This document shows positions 55,878 to 63,290 of a stretch of DNA of 64,000 nucleotides, in pieces. Each line of letters starts with the position of its first letter. Positions within the stretch are counted from its first letter, which is position 1. The DNA is from Vulcanococcus sp. Clear-D1. Its GTDB lineage: Bacteria; Cyanobacteriota; Cyanobacteriia; PCC-6307; Cyanobiaceae. The translations under genes and the position numbers were made by a program. The DNA is taken from assembly GCF_014654725.1 (NCBI RefSeq), contig NZ_JACVZV010000037.1, forward strand, positions 62,001 through 126,000. The letters are read 5' to 3'. The notes under the pieces were generated by a model. The model searched no databases, was not told the DNA's origin, and worked only from the letters and a program-made list of their open reading frames with translations.

Positions 55878-56099
55878 ATGAAGCGCTGGCACCCCCCTGA
55901 GCCCGACGATGGCGACTGGCCAGTGGATTGCGGCCGGCCGTTGGGGCTTCGCCTGCTGGCGCTGCTTGGCGCGTTCTCCTTCGTGATGCTGGGGCTCAGC
56001 AGCCTGGTGCCGCTGTTGCATCCGCAGCAGCCCAGGCCGCCCGCCATGCCGGATCGGCCCCGCGATGCTCTGCTGAGCCTGTTGCGGAGCTTGGCGTGA
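55878..56099 (+). CDS. Small single-span membrane protein coupled to a glycosyltransferase
   Basis: 73 residues (MKRWHPPEPDDGDWPVDCGR at the start), one membrane helix (RLLALLGAFSFVMLGLSSLV), then a proline/arginine-rich tail. No family known. Its TGA stop overlaps the GTG of the glycosyltransferase gene (GTGA), so translation is likely coupled, and it may help place or regulate that enzyme. Divergent from the NmrA-like gene with 45 bases between starts. Confidence 0.6.
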   Translation: MKRWHPPEPDDGDWPVDCGRPLGLRLLALLGAFSFVMLGLSSLVPLLHPQQPRPPAMPDRPRDALLSLLRSLA

Positions 56100-57313
56100 T
56101 TGATCTGGCAGCCATCCCTTACGCACCGGCCCTGCTGGTGGCCCTGGCAGCGGCGGCCTGCTTTGGCCTCTTGATTCTGTTGGCCGGCCTTCAGCGGGTG
56201 TTTGCCGTGGCGCCCAGGCTGCAGCCGCTGCCCAGCCAACAGCCGTTCCCGGCAGATTCCCTCACCGTGGTGATCCCGGCCTACAACGAGGCCGGCAACA
56301 TCCAGGCTTGCCTCAGCCATGTGCTGGCCAGTGATCCCCCCAGCGGGGACTGGCGTGTGGTGGTGGTGGATGACGGCTCCACGGATGCCACGACGGCTTT
56401 GGCCACGGCCACCGCTGCGGCCAGTGCTTGCCCGCCGGAACGGTTTCAACTGCTGCAGGCTGGTTCCAGGCCAACGGATCAACGTTGGGTTGGCAAAAAC
56501 TGGGCCTGCACCCAAGCGGCCCAACAGATCCAGAGCGAGTGGCTGCTGTTCATCGACGCCGACGTGCGCCTTCAGCCGGATGCCCTCCGGCGCGCTCTGG
56601 CGCAGGCCCGCAGCGACCAAGCTGATCTGCTCAGTCTGGCGCCGCGGCTGGCCTGCACCTGCCTGGCTGAGTGGATGGTGCAGCCGATCATGGCCAGCCT
56701 GCTGGGCTTGGGCTTTCCGATCGAAGCTGCCAATGATCCCGCTAGCCCAGTGGCTTTTGCGGCTGGGCCGTTCATGCTGTTTCGCCGCGCGGCCTATGAG
56801 CAGATCGGCGGCCACCGTGCCCTGGCCGGTGAGGTGGTGGAAGACCTAGCTCTGGCCCGCCGGATCAAGAGCCAAGGCCTTCGGCTCCGCTACCTGCTGG
56901 GGCTTGATGTGTTGGAGCTGAGCATGTACTCCGATCTCGCCGCTCTCTGGGAAGGCTGGAGCAAGAACTGGTTTCTTGGCCTCGATTCCAGTGTGAGCAA
57001 GGCACTCGGCGCAGCGGCTGTGGTGGTGCTGATGTTCAGCGGCCCTTGGCTGCTGCTCGGCTCAGGCTTGGTGCTGCTGAAGCTGATGCCGCAGCAGGAG
57101 AGCTGGTGGCTGGCCCTTGTGGTCCTATCGGCAGGGGGAATCCTGTTGCAGCTGTTGCTCCGGCTCTGGAGCCGAAGCCAGTTTCAGGTTCCGCTTCGGC
57201 TCTGGTGGTTAATGGGGGCCGGTGGCCTTTTGGTAGGTGCCATCGGTCCCACATCGGTGTGGCGAACCCTCACCGGCCGCGGTTGGACCTGGAAGGGCAG
57301 GCCCCTGGCCTGA
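56096..57313 (+). CDS. HpnB-like GT2 membrane glycosyltransferase
   Basis: 405 residues. An N-terminal helix (LLVALAAAACFGLLILLAGL) anchors the GT-A domain: VVIPAYNEAGNIQACLSHVL, VVVVDDGSTDATT, LLFIDADVRLQPDALRRAL (DxD) and VVEDLALARRIK. C-terminal helices (VVVLMFSGPWLLLGSGLVLL and LWWLMGAGGLLVGAI) follow. The pattern is that of the hopanoid-associated HpnB or carotenoid CruG type. I cannot distinguish a hopanoid, carotenoid or glycolipid acceptor. GTG start at 56096 overlaps the preceding small gene. Confidence 0.8.
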   Translation: MIDLAAIPYAPALLVALAAAACFGLLILLAGLQRVFAVAPRLQPLPSQQPFPADSLTVVIPAYNEAGNIQACLSHVLASDPPSGDWRVVVVDDGSTDATTALATATAAASACPPERFQLLQAGSRPTDQRWVGKNWACTQAAQQIQSEWLLFIDADVRLQPDALRRALAQARSDQADLLSLAPRLACTCLAEWMVQPIMASLLGLGFPIEAANDPASPVAFAAGPFMLFRRAAYEQIGGHRALAGEVVEDLALARRIKSQGLRLRYLLGLDVLELSMYSDLAALWEGWSKNWFLGLDSSVSKALGAAAVVVLMFSGPWLLLGSGLVLLKLMPQQESWWLALVVLSAGGILLQLLLRLWSRSQFQVPLRLWWLMGAGGLLVGAIGPTSVWRTLTGRGWTWKGRPLA

Positions 57314-57317
57314 GAGC

Positions 57318-57494
57318 TCAGTTGCCGAATTGGTTGTTGATGGCCTGATTGGTGTTCGCCTGTTCGCTGAACCAGGCCTTCAGCAGATCTTTCGCCAGGT
57401 GGCGCAGGGCTGCAGCATCGGTTTGGGCATCAATTTCGCGTTTGAGGCGCTCCACCTCAAAGGATTGATTCAGGCTCAGTTCGATGGGGGCCAT
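57318..57494 (-). CDS. NblA-like small protein A
   Basis: A 58-residue protein, ATG 57494 to TGA 57318. It opens MAPIELSLNQSFEVERLKRE, and the middle DAAALRHLAKDLLKAW is an amphipathic helix. The opening resembles NblA (IELSLEQEFxxR), the adaptor that targets phycobilisomes for degradation, but the second helix lacks the usual Met-rich YxQMMxR part. A + strand gene at 58255 encodes a paralogue (QFEIERFTRAIDATADPEQL, then RHLAKQLLQAW). Function is open; NblA kinship is inference. Confidence 0.65.
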   Translation of the reverse strand: MAPIELSLNQSFEVERLKREIDAQTDAAALRHLAKDLLKAWFSEQANTNQAINNQFGN

Positions 57495-57673
57495 CGATCA
57501 ACGGCGATGGGACCCAGCCACCGTATGGAGCCTTGTCTTGCCGGGCGTAGCGGTGGTTACCCAGCCAGGGCGCGCGTCAGCGATCTCAAACGGTGACTGT
57601 TTGTAAAACGCTGCTGCATTTGTCGTGCGCGCCTTGCCAATCCGTTAGGAGTACAACACCGCAGGAGCAGTCC

Positions 57674-57838
57674 ATGCGTCTGAGCTGGAGTCAACACCTG
57701 AGCGCTGCCCGCACTCTTGCGTTGGTGGGTGATGAGCAAGCTGGCACGGCCCTGGCGTTGATGGGTGTGGCTTTGCTGATGCTCCTTCAAGACCTTGCTG
57801 TCACTGTTGATTCGCCCAGCGAGCAGCCCGGTGCGTAA
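57674..57838 (+). CDS. Small protein with C-terminal hydrophobic segment
   Basis: 54 residues from ATG 57674, with AGGAG 6 bases upstream, a good ribosome site that decides the start. Sequence runs MRLSWSQHLSAARTLALVGD and then a hydrophobic GTALALMGVALLMLLQDLAV before a short polar tail, so it is probably a single membrane span. A longer in-frame GTG start at 57593 is unlikely. No family known. Confidence 0.6.
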   Translation: MRLSWSQHLSAARTLALVGDEQAGTALALMGVALLMLLQDLAVTVDSPSEQPGA

Positions 57839-57940
57839 CAAGCGTCACACGTTTACGAAATCTTCCTGATTGAACTGTCGCAATCCGGCAACAGCAGGGT
57901 TTGAAGTTCTTACCGTTGCGCCATCGCAGCCGTTCGTGTC

Positions 57941-58126
57941 GTGTCTGAGCATCCGCCTACTTCACCGGAGCGCTCCCTTCAGCCCGCCAGCTTGAAGTGG
58001 CAGCCCGATGGTGAGCTGTCTCAGCAGGATGTGTTCAACCTGGTGTGCAAGCTGCGTGCCGTTGAGCCAGGACAAACCAGCAATGAGCTCTGGCGTCTCG
58101 GCCAGAAATATCCCAGCCAGCGCTGA
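57941..58126 (+). CDS. Small hypothetical protein
   Basis: 61 residues from GTG 57941. Starts SEHPPTSPERSLQPASLKWQ and contains GELSQQDVFNLVCKLRAVEP, a helix with one cysteine, then NELWRLGQKYPSQR. Soluble and helical, no motif or family known. The neighbouring genes are all under 75 codons. No ribosome site is seen upstream, and translation from GTG is assumed, not shown. Confidence 0.5.
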   Translation: MSEHPPTSPERSLQPASLKWQPDGELSQQDVFNLVCKLRAVEPGQTSNELWRLGQKYPSQR

Positions 58127-58254
58127 CGCTGTTCAACAACCTTCAGCGTTCCATTTTGAGTGGAAGTCCTGATCAGCGGGTCTCTTGGTTGCTGTTGCTA
58201 CGGGTTGATCGCAGCAAATCATTACGTTGCATGGGCTCCTGAACGGTGTGGTTC

Positions 58255-58440
58255 ATGCAGTCCGATCTGCCTCCTGGAGTGGAACTCTCCATCGGCCAAC
58301 AGTTCGAGATCGAGCGCTTCACCCGCGCGATCGATGCCACCGCCGATCCAGAGCAATTGCGCCATTTGGCGAAGCAACTGCTCCAGGCCTGGCACACCCA
58401 GAAGGCGGCCACGCAGTGGGTGACCAGCCAGCAGGCCTGA
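58255..58440 (+). CDS. NblA-like small protein B
   Basis: 61 residues, from ATG 58255 (GTG 58246 is also possible). Reads MQSDLPPGVELSIGQQFEIE, then RFTRAIDATADPEQLRHLAK and a closing WHTQKAATQWVTSQQ. It is clearly a paralogue of the - strand gene at 57318: the LRHLAK-x-LLxAW helix is shared, as is the VELSIGQQFEIE / IELSLNQSFEVE opening. Kinship to NblA is possible from the first helix only. Lies 74 bases before the metal-transport operon. Confidence 0.65.
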   Translation: MQSDLPPGVELSIGQQFEIERFTRAIDATADPEQLRHLAKQLLQAWHTQKAATQWVTSQQA

Positions 58441-58513
58441 CCCTCAGCTGGCCTCAGGGCCGCAGGCTCTTCGTTCCCAGAGCGATCTCCTTAGGGTTGG
58501 GCTTGAGATTCCG

Positions 58514-59500
58514 TTGGGTTTGGCCTGGTTCGCTGCACCCTGCTCTCCTCAGGCCGTCTGCACCCGCTTGCGCTGGGTGGCCGCGCTGCTCTCGGCCCTG
58601 CTCGTTGGTTGCTCCAACCCAGTCCCCCGCTCCAAGAGCAACCCGCCTGCAGCTGCCGCGAAGCCTGTGGTGCTCACCACCTTCACGGTGTTGGCCGATC
58701 TGGCCCGGCAGGTGGCGGGCGATCGGCTGGAGGTGCGCTCCATCACCAAGCCTGGCGCCGAGGTTCACGGCTACGAGCCCACCCCCAGTGATCTTGAGGC
58801 CGCTCAGGGCGCCAGCCTGATTGTGCAGAACGGCCTGGGCCTTGAGCGCTGGGCCGATCGATTCGTGGCTTCATCCGGCCAGGTGCCCACGATCACCCTG
58901 AGCCAGGGGATGGAGCCGGTGCTGATCGAAGGCGATGTTGCTGCCGGCAAACCCAATCCCCACGCCTGGATGTCGCCCAAGCGGGCTGAGTTGTACGTGG
59001 ATCGGCTGGTGGAGGCTTTCTCAGGCTTGGATCCAGCCGGCGCCGCCGGTTTCCGCCAGCGGGGAGAGGCCTACAAGCAGCAGCTCCGCGCCCTCGATGC
59101 CGATCTTCGCCGTGCCCTGGCACAGGTGCCGCCGAATCAGCGGCTGCTGGTGAGCTGTGAGGGCGCCTTCAGCTACCTGGCCCGTGATTACGGCCTCGAT
59201 GAGGCGTACCTGTGGCCCGTGAATGCGGAAACACAAGTGACCCCCAGGCGCCTGGCCCGCTTGATCGACACGGTGAAGCAACGGCGCGTGCCTGCTGTGT
59301 TTTGTGAAAGCACCGTGAGCGACGAGGCGCAGCGGGAGGTGGCCAGGGCAACAGGCGCCAGATTCGGGGGTACGTTCTATGTGGATTCCCTCTCCGGCAG
59401 CGGTGGCCCAGCCCCGAGCCTTCTGGCCCTGCAACGCCACAACGTGAACCTGATCGTGCAAGGCCTGAGCCGGCAGCCAGCAACCGGATCGCCGCAATGA
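58514..59500 (+). CDS. Mn/Zn ABC transporter substrate-binding lipoprotein
   Basis: 328 residues, TTG start. A lipoprotein signal ends in the lipobox LLVGC (C33). The cluster A-I metal site is visible: H85 in GAEVHGYEPT, H150 in NPHAWMSP, E216 in CEGAFSYL and D291 in FYVDSLSG. A His/His/Glu/Asp set points to manganese (MntC/PsaA type) more than zinc, where a third His is usual. First gene of an ABC operon, overlapping the ATPase gene by four bases. Manganese supply would suit the photosystem II cluster. Confidence 0.9.
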   Translation: MGLAWFAAPCSPQAVCTRLRWVAALLSALLVGCSNPVPRSKSNPPAAAAKPVVLTTFTVLADLARQVAGDRLEVRSITKPGAEVHGYEPTPSDLEAAQGASLIVQNGLGLERWADRFVASSGQVPTITLSQGMEPVLIEGDVAAGKPNPHAWMSPKRAELYVDRLVEAFSGLDPAGAAGFRQRGEAYKQQLRALDADLRRALAQVPPNQRLLVSCEGAFSYLARDYGLDEAYLWPVNAETQVTPRRLARLIDTVKQRRVPAVFCESTVSDEAQREVARATGARFGGTFYVDSLSGSGGPAPSLLALQRHNVNLIVQGLSRQPATGSPQ

Positions 59501-60249
59501 GCGGCCGTCTGATCCCACCGGCTGGCCCTCGCATTGAGGTGGAGCAGCTGTGCGTGGATTACAACGGCACCGTTGCCCTCTATGACGCTGATCTGAGCCT
59601 GCCGGCGGGTTGCATCTGCGGGCTGGTGGGTATGAACGGAGCCGGTAAAACCACCCTGTTCAAAGCGCTCACCGGTTTTGTGCGCCCCTCCCATGGGCGG
59701 ATTCGCATCAACGGGCTCACGGTGCTCGCAGCCCAGCGGGATCAGGCCGTTGCCTATGTGCCCCAGAGTGAAGGGATCGACTGCAACTTCCCGATCTCTG
59801 TCTGGGATGTGGTCATGATGGGCCGCTATGGCTCGATGAACGTGCTGCGCTGGCCGCGTCAGTCGGATCGGGTGGCCGTGCGCGACGCGCTGCAGCGCGT
59901 GGATCTGCTCGATTTGGCCCAGCGGCCGATCGGCGCCCTCTCCGGCGGCCAGCGCAAGCGGGCCTTCTTGGCCCGGGCCATTGCTCAGCGGGCTTCGGTG
60001 CTGCTACTGGATGAACCGTTCAATGGCGTGGATGTGCGCACCGAGCAGCTGATGGCGCAGCTGTTTTTGCAGTTCCGCCAGGAGGGCCGCACGATCTTGA
60101 TCTCCACCCATGATCTGGGCCACATCCGTGCGTTCTGTGATCTGGTGGTGCTGATCAACCGCACGGTGTTGGCTTACGGCGAAACCAGTGCCGTGTTCAC
60201 CCCGGAGAATCTGGCCCGAACCTTTGGCGGGATGGTGCCCAAGCCATGA
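59497..60249 (+). CDS. Mn/Zn ABC transporter ATP-binding protein
   Basis: 250 residues. Walker A GMNGAGKTT (45-53), signature LSGGQRKRAFLARAIA (from about 148), Walker B LLLDEPFNGVD (about 170-180) and the switch histidine in LISTHDLGH are intact. It is an MntA/ZnuC-like subunit. It overlaps the binding protein gene and the permease gene by four bases each (ATGA), as expected for a three-part importer. Confidence 0.94.
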   Translation: MSGRLIPPAGPRIEVEQLCVDYNGTVALYDADLSLPAGCICGLVGMNGAGKTTLFKALTGFVRPSHGRIRINGLTVLAAQRDQAVAYVPQSEGIDCNFPISVWDVVMMGRYGSMNVLRWPRQSDRVAVRDALQRVDLLDLAQRPIGALSGGQRKRAFLARAIAQRASVLLLDEPFNGVDVRTEQLMAQLFLQFRQEGRTILISTHDLGHIRAFCDLVVLINRTVLAYGETSAVFTPENLARTFGGMVPKP

Positions 60250-61085
60250 CCTGGCTGCTTGAACCTCTGAGCCATGCCTTCATGGTGAAGGCCCTCCTGG
60301 TGAGTGCCTTGGTGGGCGGCGTGTGTGGCCTGCTCTCCTGCTACATGACCCTCAAGGGCTGGGCCCTGATGGGCGATGCCGTGTCTCACGCCGTGATGCC
60401 GGGTGTGGTGGTGGCCTATGCACTGGGCCTGCCCTTTTCGCTCGGTGCCTTTGTGTTTGGGGTGGGGTCGGTGGCGGCCATTGGCTTTGTGAAGCAGAAA
60501 TCGCGGATCAAGGAGGACACGGTGATCGGCCTGGTGTTTACCGGCTTCTTTGCCCTGGGCCTGGTGCTGGTGTCGAAGGTGCGCAGCAACATCGATCTCA
60601 CCCACATCCTGTTCGGCAATGTGCTGGGGATTTCCAGCTCCGACATTCAGCAGACCCTGCTGATTTCAGCGCTGGTGGTGGGCCTGCTGCTGGTGTTCCG
60701 CCGCGACCTGCTGCTGTTTTGCTTTGATCCCACCCACGCCCGCTCGATCGGGATCAACACTGGCCTGCTGCACTACATGCTGCTGTCGGTGCTCTCGCTC
60801 ACGGCGGTGGCGGGTCTGCAGACCGTGGGCGTGATTCTCGTGGTGGCGATGCTTGTTACCCCTGGTGCCACGGCCTATCTGCTCACCGATCGCTTTGATC
60901 GGATGACATTGCTCGCCATCGCCAGCAGCGTGCTCTCCAGCCTGATCGGTGTGTATGTGAGCTACTGGAGCGATAGCTCCACCGCCGGTTGCATCGTGTT
61001 GGTGCAGACGGGCCTGTTCCTGCTGGCTTTTCTGCTGGCCCCCCGCTACGGCATCCTGAGCTCCCAGCGTTCCCAGGCTCCCTAG
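60246..61085 (+). CDS. Mn/Zn ABC transporter permease
   Basis: 279 residues, about eight membrane helices, of the ABC-3 family. Typical blocks: GVCGLLSCYMTLKGWALMGD near the start, DAVSHAVMPGVVVAYALG, and TAVAGLQTVGVILVVAMLVT followed by PGATAYLLTDRF. It is the MntB/ZnuB-like channel for the upstream ATPase and binding protein. The DUF4336 gene follows after 2 bases, so it probably belongs to the same transcript. Confidence 0.94.
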   Translation: MTWLLEPLSHAFMVKALLVSALVGGVCGLLSCYMTLKGWALMGDAVSHAVMPGVVVAYALGLPFSLGAFVFGVGSVAAIGFVKQKSRIKEDTVIGLVFTGFFALGLVLVSKVRSNIDLTHILFGNVLGISSSDIQQTLLISALVVGLLLVFRRDLLLFCFDPTHARSIGINTGLLHYMLLSVLSLTAVAGLQTVGVILVVAMLVTPGATAYLLTDRFDRMTLLAIASSVLSSLIGVYVSYWSDSSTAGCIVLVQTGLFLLAFLLAPRYGILSSQRSQAP

Positions 61086-61087
61086 GC

Positions 61088-62242
61088 GTGTCGGATCAGT
61101 CCTGGCCCTGGTGGCCGCTGCTGCCGCTCTACCCCTATGGGCGCCGCCGCACCCTTGTGCGTGAGTTGATTCCTGATCAGCTCTGGAGCTTTGAACAGCT
61201 CCAGGGGGTCTTTTATGTGGCCGTGCCGATCCGGATGACGGTGGCCCGGGTGCCGGGTGGCCTGATGCTTTACGCGCCGGTGGCTCCTACCGCTGAAGTG
61301 CGCCAGGCCCTGAGGGATCTGGAGCAGCGCTTCGGGCCGGTGCTCAGCATCGTGTTGCCCACTGCTTCTGGCCTGGAGCACAAGTTGCCGGTGCCGGCCA
61401 TGGCCCGTGCCTTCCCCGAGGCCCAGGTGTGGGTCACACCTGGGCAGTGGAGCTTTCCTGTGCCGCTGCCCTTGGCCTGGCTGGGCTTTCCAGCCCGCCG
61501 CACGCGGGTGCTTGGCGAGGATGGATATCCCCATGGTGATGCCCTGAGTTGGGTGTCGTTAGGGCCGATCGATCTGGGCCTGGGCCGCTTTCAGGAGCTG
61601 GCCTGCCTGCATCAGGCCAGCGGCGCGCTGCTGCTCACCGATGCACTGGTGGCGATCAATGCCACGCCGCCGGAGCTGTTCGAGCTCGATCCCACGCCCT
61701 TGCTCTTTCACGCTCGCGATCGTGGCGATCAGCCCCTGGAGGATTCGCCGGCGCTGCGGCTCAAGGGCTGGCAGCGCCTGGCCCTGTTCGCGTCGTATCT
61801 GCGGCCGGAAGCGCTTGCTGTGCCCAGCCTGCCCACGCTCTTCAGCCAGGCGCTGAAGCCCGGCTGCCGCAATGCCCGCAGCTATTTCGGCCTGTATCCC
61901 TTTCACTGGGCCCGCAACTCAGCTGAAGTGTTCCAGGAGCTGCAACCGCAGCCGGGGCAGCTTCGGGTGGCACCGGTGCTAGAGCGGCTGGTGTTCCCTC
62001 GCACCCAGGCGCTGATCGTGGCCTGGGTGCGGCTCCTGGCCAGCCTGGACGGACTGCGTTGGGTTGTGCCGGCGCACTACGACGCGCCCGTTGCCTGCAG
62101 CGCAGCCCAGTTGCTGGAGCTGGCCGAACAGTTGGAGCAGCGCCAATGGGCTCCAAACGAGGGCAATTGGGCCTATCTGGCCGGAATCGATCGCGCCCTG
62201 TTGAAGCTGAAGGTGGTGCCGGAGCAGCCCCAAGTGGGGTGA
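61088..62242 (+). CDS. DUF4336 family protein
   Basis: 384 residues from GTG 61088. Family features: WWPLLPLYPYGRRRTLVREL, the PGGLMLYAPVAPTAEVRQAL block and SIVLPTASGLEHKLPVPAMA, whose order resembles the metallo-beta-lactamase fold with altered metal ligands. Function is unknown; the family is mainly cyanobacterial and plant. It starts 2 bases after the metal permease stop, which suggests a role linked to manganese or zinc, though this is inference only. Confidence 0.8.
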   Translation: MSDQSWPWWPLLPLYPYGRRRTLVRELIPDQLWSFEQLQGVFYVAVPIRMTVARVPGGLMLYAPVAPTAEVRQALRDLEQRFGPVLSIVLPTASGLEHKLPVPAMARAFPEAQVWVTPGQWSFPVPLPLAWLGFPARRTRVLGEDGYPHGDALSWVSLGPIDLGLGRFQELACLHQASGALLLTDALVAINATPPELFELDPTPLLFHARDRGDQPLEDSPALRLKGWQRLALFASYLRPEALAVPSLPTLFSQALKPGCRNARSYFGLYPFHWARNSAEVFQELQPQPGQLRVAPVLERLVFPRTQALIVAWVRLLASLDGLRWVVPAHYDAPVACSAAQLLELAEQLEQRQWAPNEGNWAYLAGIDRALLKLKVVPEQPQVG

Positions 62243-62261
62243 CTCACCGGCTCGTTGCGGC

Positions 62262-62603
62262 TCAGAGCTTCAGCTCACCGGGGTCGGCGTCAGCCTCGGG
62301 GAAGAGGGTGGCTTCCAGTTCCATGCGCTGCTCCATCTGGCGCAGGAAGTAGCCGGTCATCATCGCGGAGGCCAGCAGTCCGGCCAGGTGATCGCGGTTG
62401 GCCGTGATCTTCACGTCGAAATGCTCGCCGGGCAGCACACCGAGCAGGCCTTGCACGTTGTGGCGAATGATGTCCTGGATGTCAGTGCTGGCGGAGCGAG
62501 CCACGCGCTGCAACACATCCGGAGACTGTTCCTGCAGGTATTGAATCAGCGAGTTGGCGCTGATCGCTTCGCTATCACTCGTCAGGAACTCCGGGTTAAA
62601 CAT
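62262..62603 (-). CDS. DUF760 family protein
   Basis: 113 residues, helical. NSLIQYLQEQSPDVLQRVAR and DIQDIIRHNVQGLLGVLPGE are the DUF760 hallmarks, followed by DHLAGLLASAMMTGYFLRQM and an acidic tail. Found in cyanobacteria and plastids; no function known. Ends 19 bases from the convergent DUF4336 gene, and lies downstream of lepB on the same strand. Confidence 0.85.
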   Translation of the reverse strand: MFNPEFLTSDSEAISANSLIQYLQEQSPDVLQRVARSASTDIQDIIRHNVQGLLGVLPGEHFDVKITANRDHLAGLLASAMMTGYFLRQMEQRMELEATLFPEADADPGELKL

Positions 62604-62632
62604 TCCGGTGTGCTCCGCGTCACGCCTGCACC

Positions 62633-63241
62633 CTACCCCAGCTCTTCGTCTGACTCGAGACGGCTGAGGTCGGAGAACCGAATCGGACCGAGGCGATTCA
62701 ACGGCCAGTAGCGGAACACGGCCGTACCGATCACCTCCTGACGTGGCAACGGCCCCCAGATGTGGGAATCGAGGCTGGCATTACGGTTGTCGCCCAGCAC
62801 AAGCAGTTCTCCTTCGGGCACTGTGAGTGGGCCGAAGCTGTAATCGATCGGCTGCTGTCGCCAGAGTTCAGGCACCGCTGATCCGTTTCGGCGCAGCTCT
62901 CCGCCGCGCACTTCCACTTCATCGCCCGGCTGTCCCACCACCCGTTTAATCAAGGCGGCTTTGGGGTCGTAGCCCGCCTCCACCAGCACTGGTGGTGCGT
63001 GGAACACCACGATCGTGCCGTTGGGCAGGGGCTGCTGCAGGCGCGGGCGGAGCTTTTCCACCAGGATGCGGTCCTGCAGTTGCAGGGTGGGCAACATCGA
63101 GCCGGAAGGAATCCAGCGCGGTTCGATCACCAGCCAGCGCAGCAGCAGCGCCACCGCCAGCCAAAGCAGCAGTGAGCGCCAGCCCTTCAGCAGCGAGCCC
63201 GTTGCAGAGGGTGGTTCGCCTGAGGAGGGGCCGCTTGTCAT
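62633..63241 (-). CDS. lepB: Signal peptidase I
   Basis: Cleaves signal peptides from exported and lumenal proteins. 202 residues from ATG 63241, with one membrane helix (LLLWLAVALLLRWLV). Catalytic serine S48 in WIPSGSMLPTL and lysine K99 in ALIKRVVGQPGDEV, with VLGDNRNASLDSHIWGPL as the third box, are intact. An in-frame ATG at 63259 would add six residues. It is divergent from menD, whose GTG start is 49 bases away. Confidence 0.94.
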   Translation of the reverse strand: MTSGPSSGEPPSATGSLLKGWRSLLLWLAVALLLRWLVIEPRWIPSGSMLPTLQLQDRILVEKLRPRLQQPLPNGTIVVFHAPPVLVEAGYDPKAALIKRVVGQPGDEVEVRGGELRRNGSAVPELWRQQPIDYSFGPLTVPEGELLVLGDNRNASLDSHIWGPLPRQEVIGTAVFRYWPLNRLGPIRFSDLSRLESDEELG

Positions 63242-63290
63242 CGCTGCATCGGTGAGCATGATCGCCACATCCTGAACAACAGCACCACCG

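Noticed and set aside
57495-57673. 179-base gap checked for an RNA gene or a longer GTG start (57593) of the small protein
   Set aside because: No RNA-like fold evident by eye, and the AGGAG before ATG 57674 favours the shorter protein.
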